A DNA stretch of 64,000 nt, from NCBI GenBank assembly GCA_963970005.1, contig CAXAMN010003558.1:80553-144552 (forward strand), read 5' to 3'. Positions 63,961 through 64,000 of the stretch are shown one piece after another (positions within the stretch are counted from its first letter, which is position 1; every line of letters starts with the position of its first letter). Origin of the DNA: Durusdinium trenchii. Taxonomy: Eukaryota > Sar > Dinophyceae > Suessiales > Symbiodiniaceae. Under the pieces are notes generated by a model. The model had not been told where the DNA came from. It saw nothing but the letters and a program-made list of their open reading frames with translations, and did no database searches. The position numbers were made by a program, and so were the translations under genes.

Positions 63961-64000
63961 TTCTACTAGCTTCTTGTTCCTAGTAGTAAGGCACCTGTTA
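63961..64000 (-). repeat. CTAGTAG-family dispersed repeat, copy 6, cut by window end
   Basis: CTACTAGCTTCTTGTTCCTA then GTAGTAAGGCACCTGTTA, the reverse-strand form also seen at 4700. Confidence 0.7.

Noticed and set aside
1-64000. tRNA, rRNA or U-snRNA genes
   Set aside because: I looked for conserved tRNA boxes and rRNA words by eye and found none convincing. A covariance-model scan would be decisive.

Overview
The window looks like a piece of a dinoflagellate nuclear genome, most probably a symbiodiniacean alga. Four things point there. Protein-coding genes are cut into very short exons, often 35-125 nt. Introns begin with GT, GC or GA and end in AG, and the base after the intron is nearly always G (AG|G...AG|G). 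Recognisable host genes almost all lie on the + strand, as in unidirectional dinoflagellate gene arrays. A Ty1/copia element carries domain additions of a dinoflagellate type. It is a draft scaffold with three N gaps (400, 10 and 10 nt). No bacterial operons, rRNA, tRNA or CRISPR were seen.

Layout. 0.4-2.6 kb: an ankyrin-repeat gene rebuilt from five small exons. 3.5-10 kb: several coding-like exons of unknown function, an inverted pair of a short CTAGTAG-type dispersed repeat, and the 400-N gap. 10.3-17.8 kb: an oligoribonuclease (REXO2/Orn) gene with all five DEDDh catalytic residues spread over at least eight exons. 18.3-22.1 kb: three uncharacterised open frames and a 12-bp coding minisatellite. 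22.2-25.8 kb: a mosaic of at least seven tandem-repeat families. 26.7-32.8 kb: a gene with a GPFNGW-type domain; one of its introns holds the first copy of a two-part tandem-repeat element. 33-45 kb: scattered exon candidates, 15-bp repeat arrays at 38.4-39.9 kb, and the second, oppositely oriented copy of the two-part element at 45.1-45.8 kb. 46.0-46.6 kb: an N-terminal ubiquitin-like domain gene. 57-64 kb: more exon candidates and one end copy of the CTAGTAG repeat.

The most striking feature is an 8.1-kb copia element on the - strand (48786-56887). Its LTRs are 98% identical and it is flanked by a 5-bp target duplication. Reading 3'-ward it encodes Gag with a CCHC knuckle, an aspartic protease with a DPGA active site, a domain resembling cytosine methyltransferases, integrase, and RT-RNase H. 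After these come a membrane-spanning tail and a further coiled-coil/Cys-His frame where an env-like gene would lie. Four -1 frame breaks interrupt gag-pol. The host genes show no obvious shared pathway. All exon models are my reading of splice signals and protein motifs, without transcript evidence.
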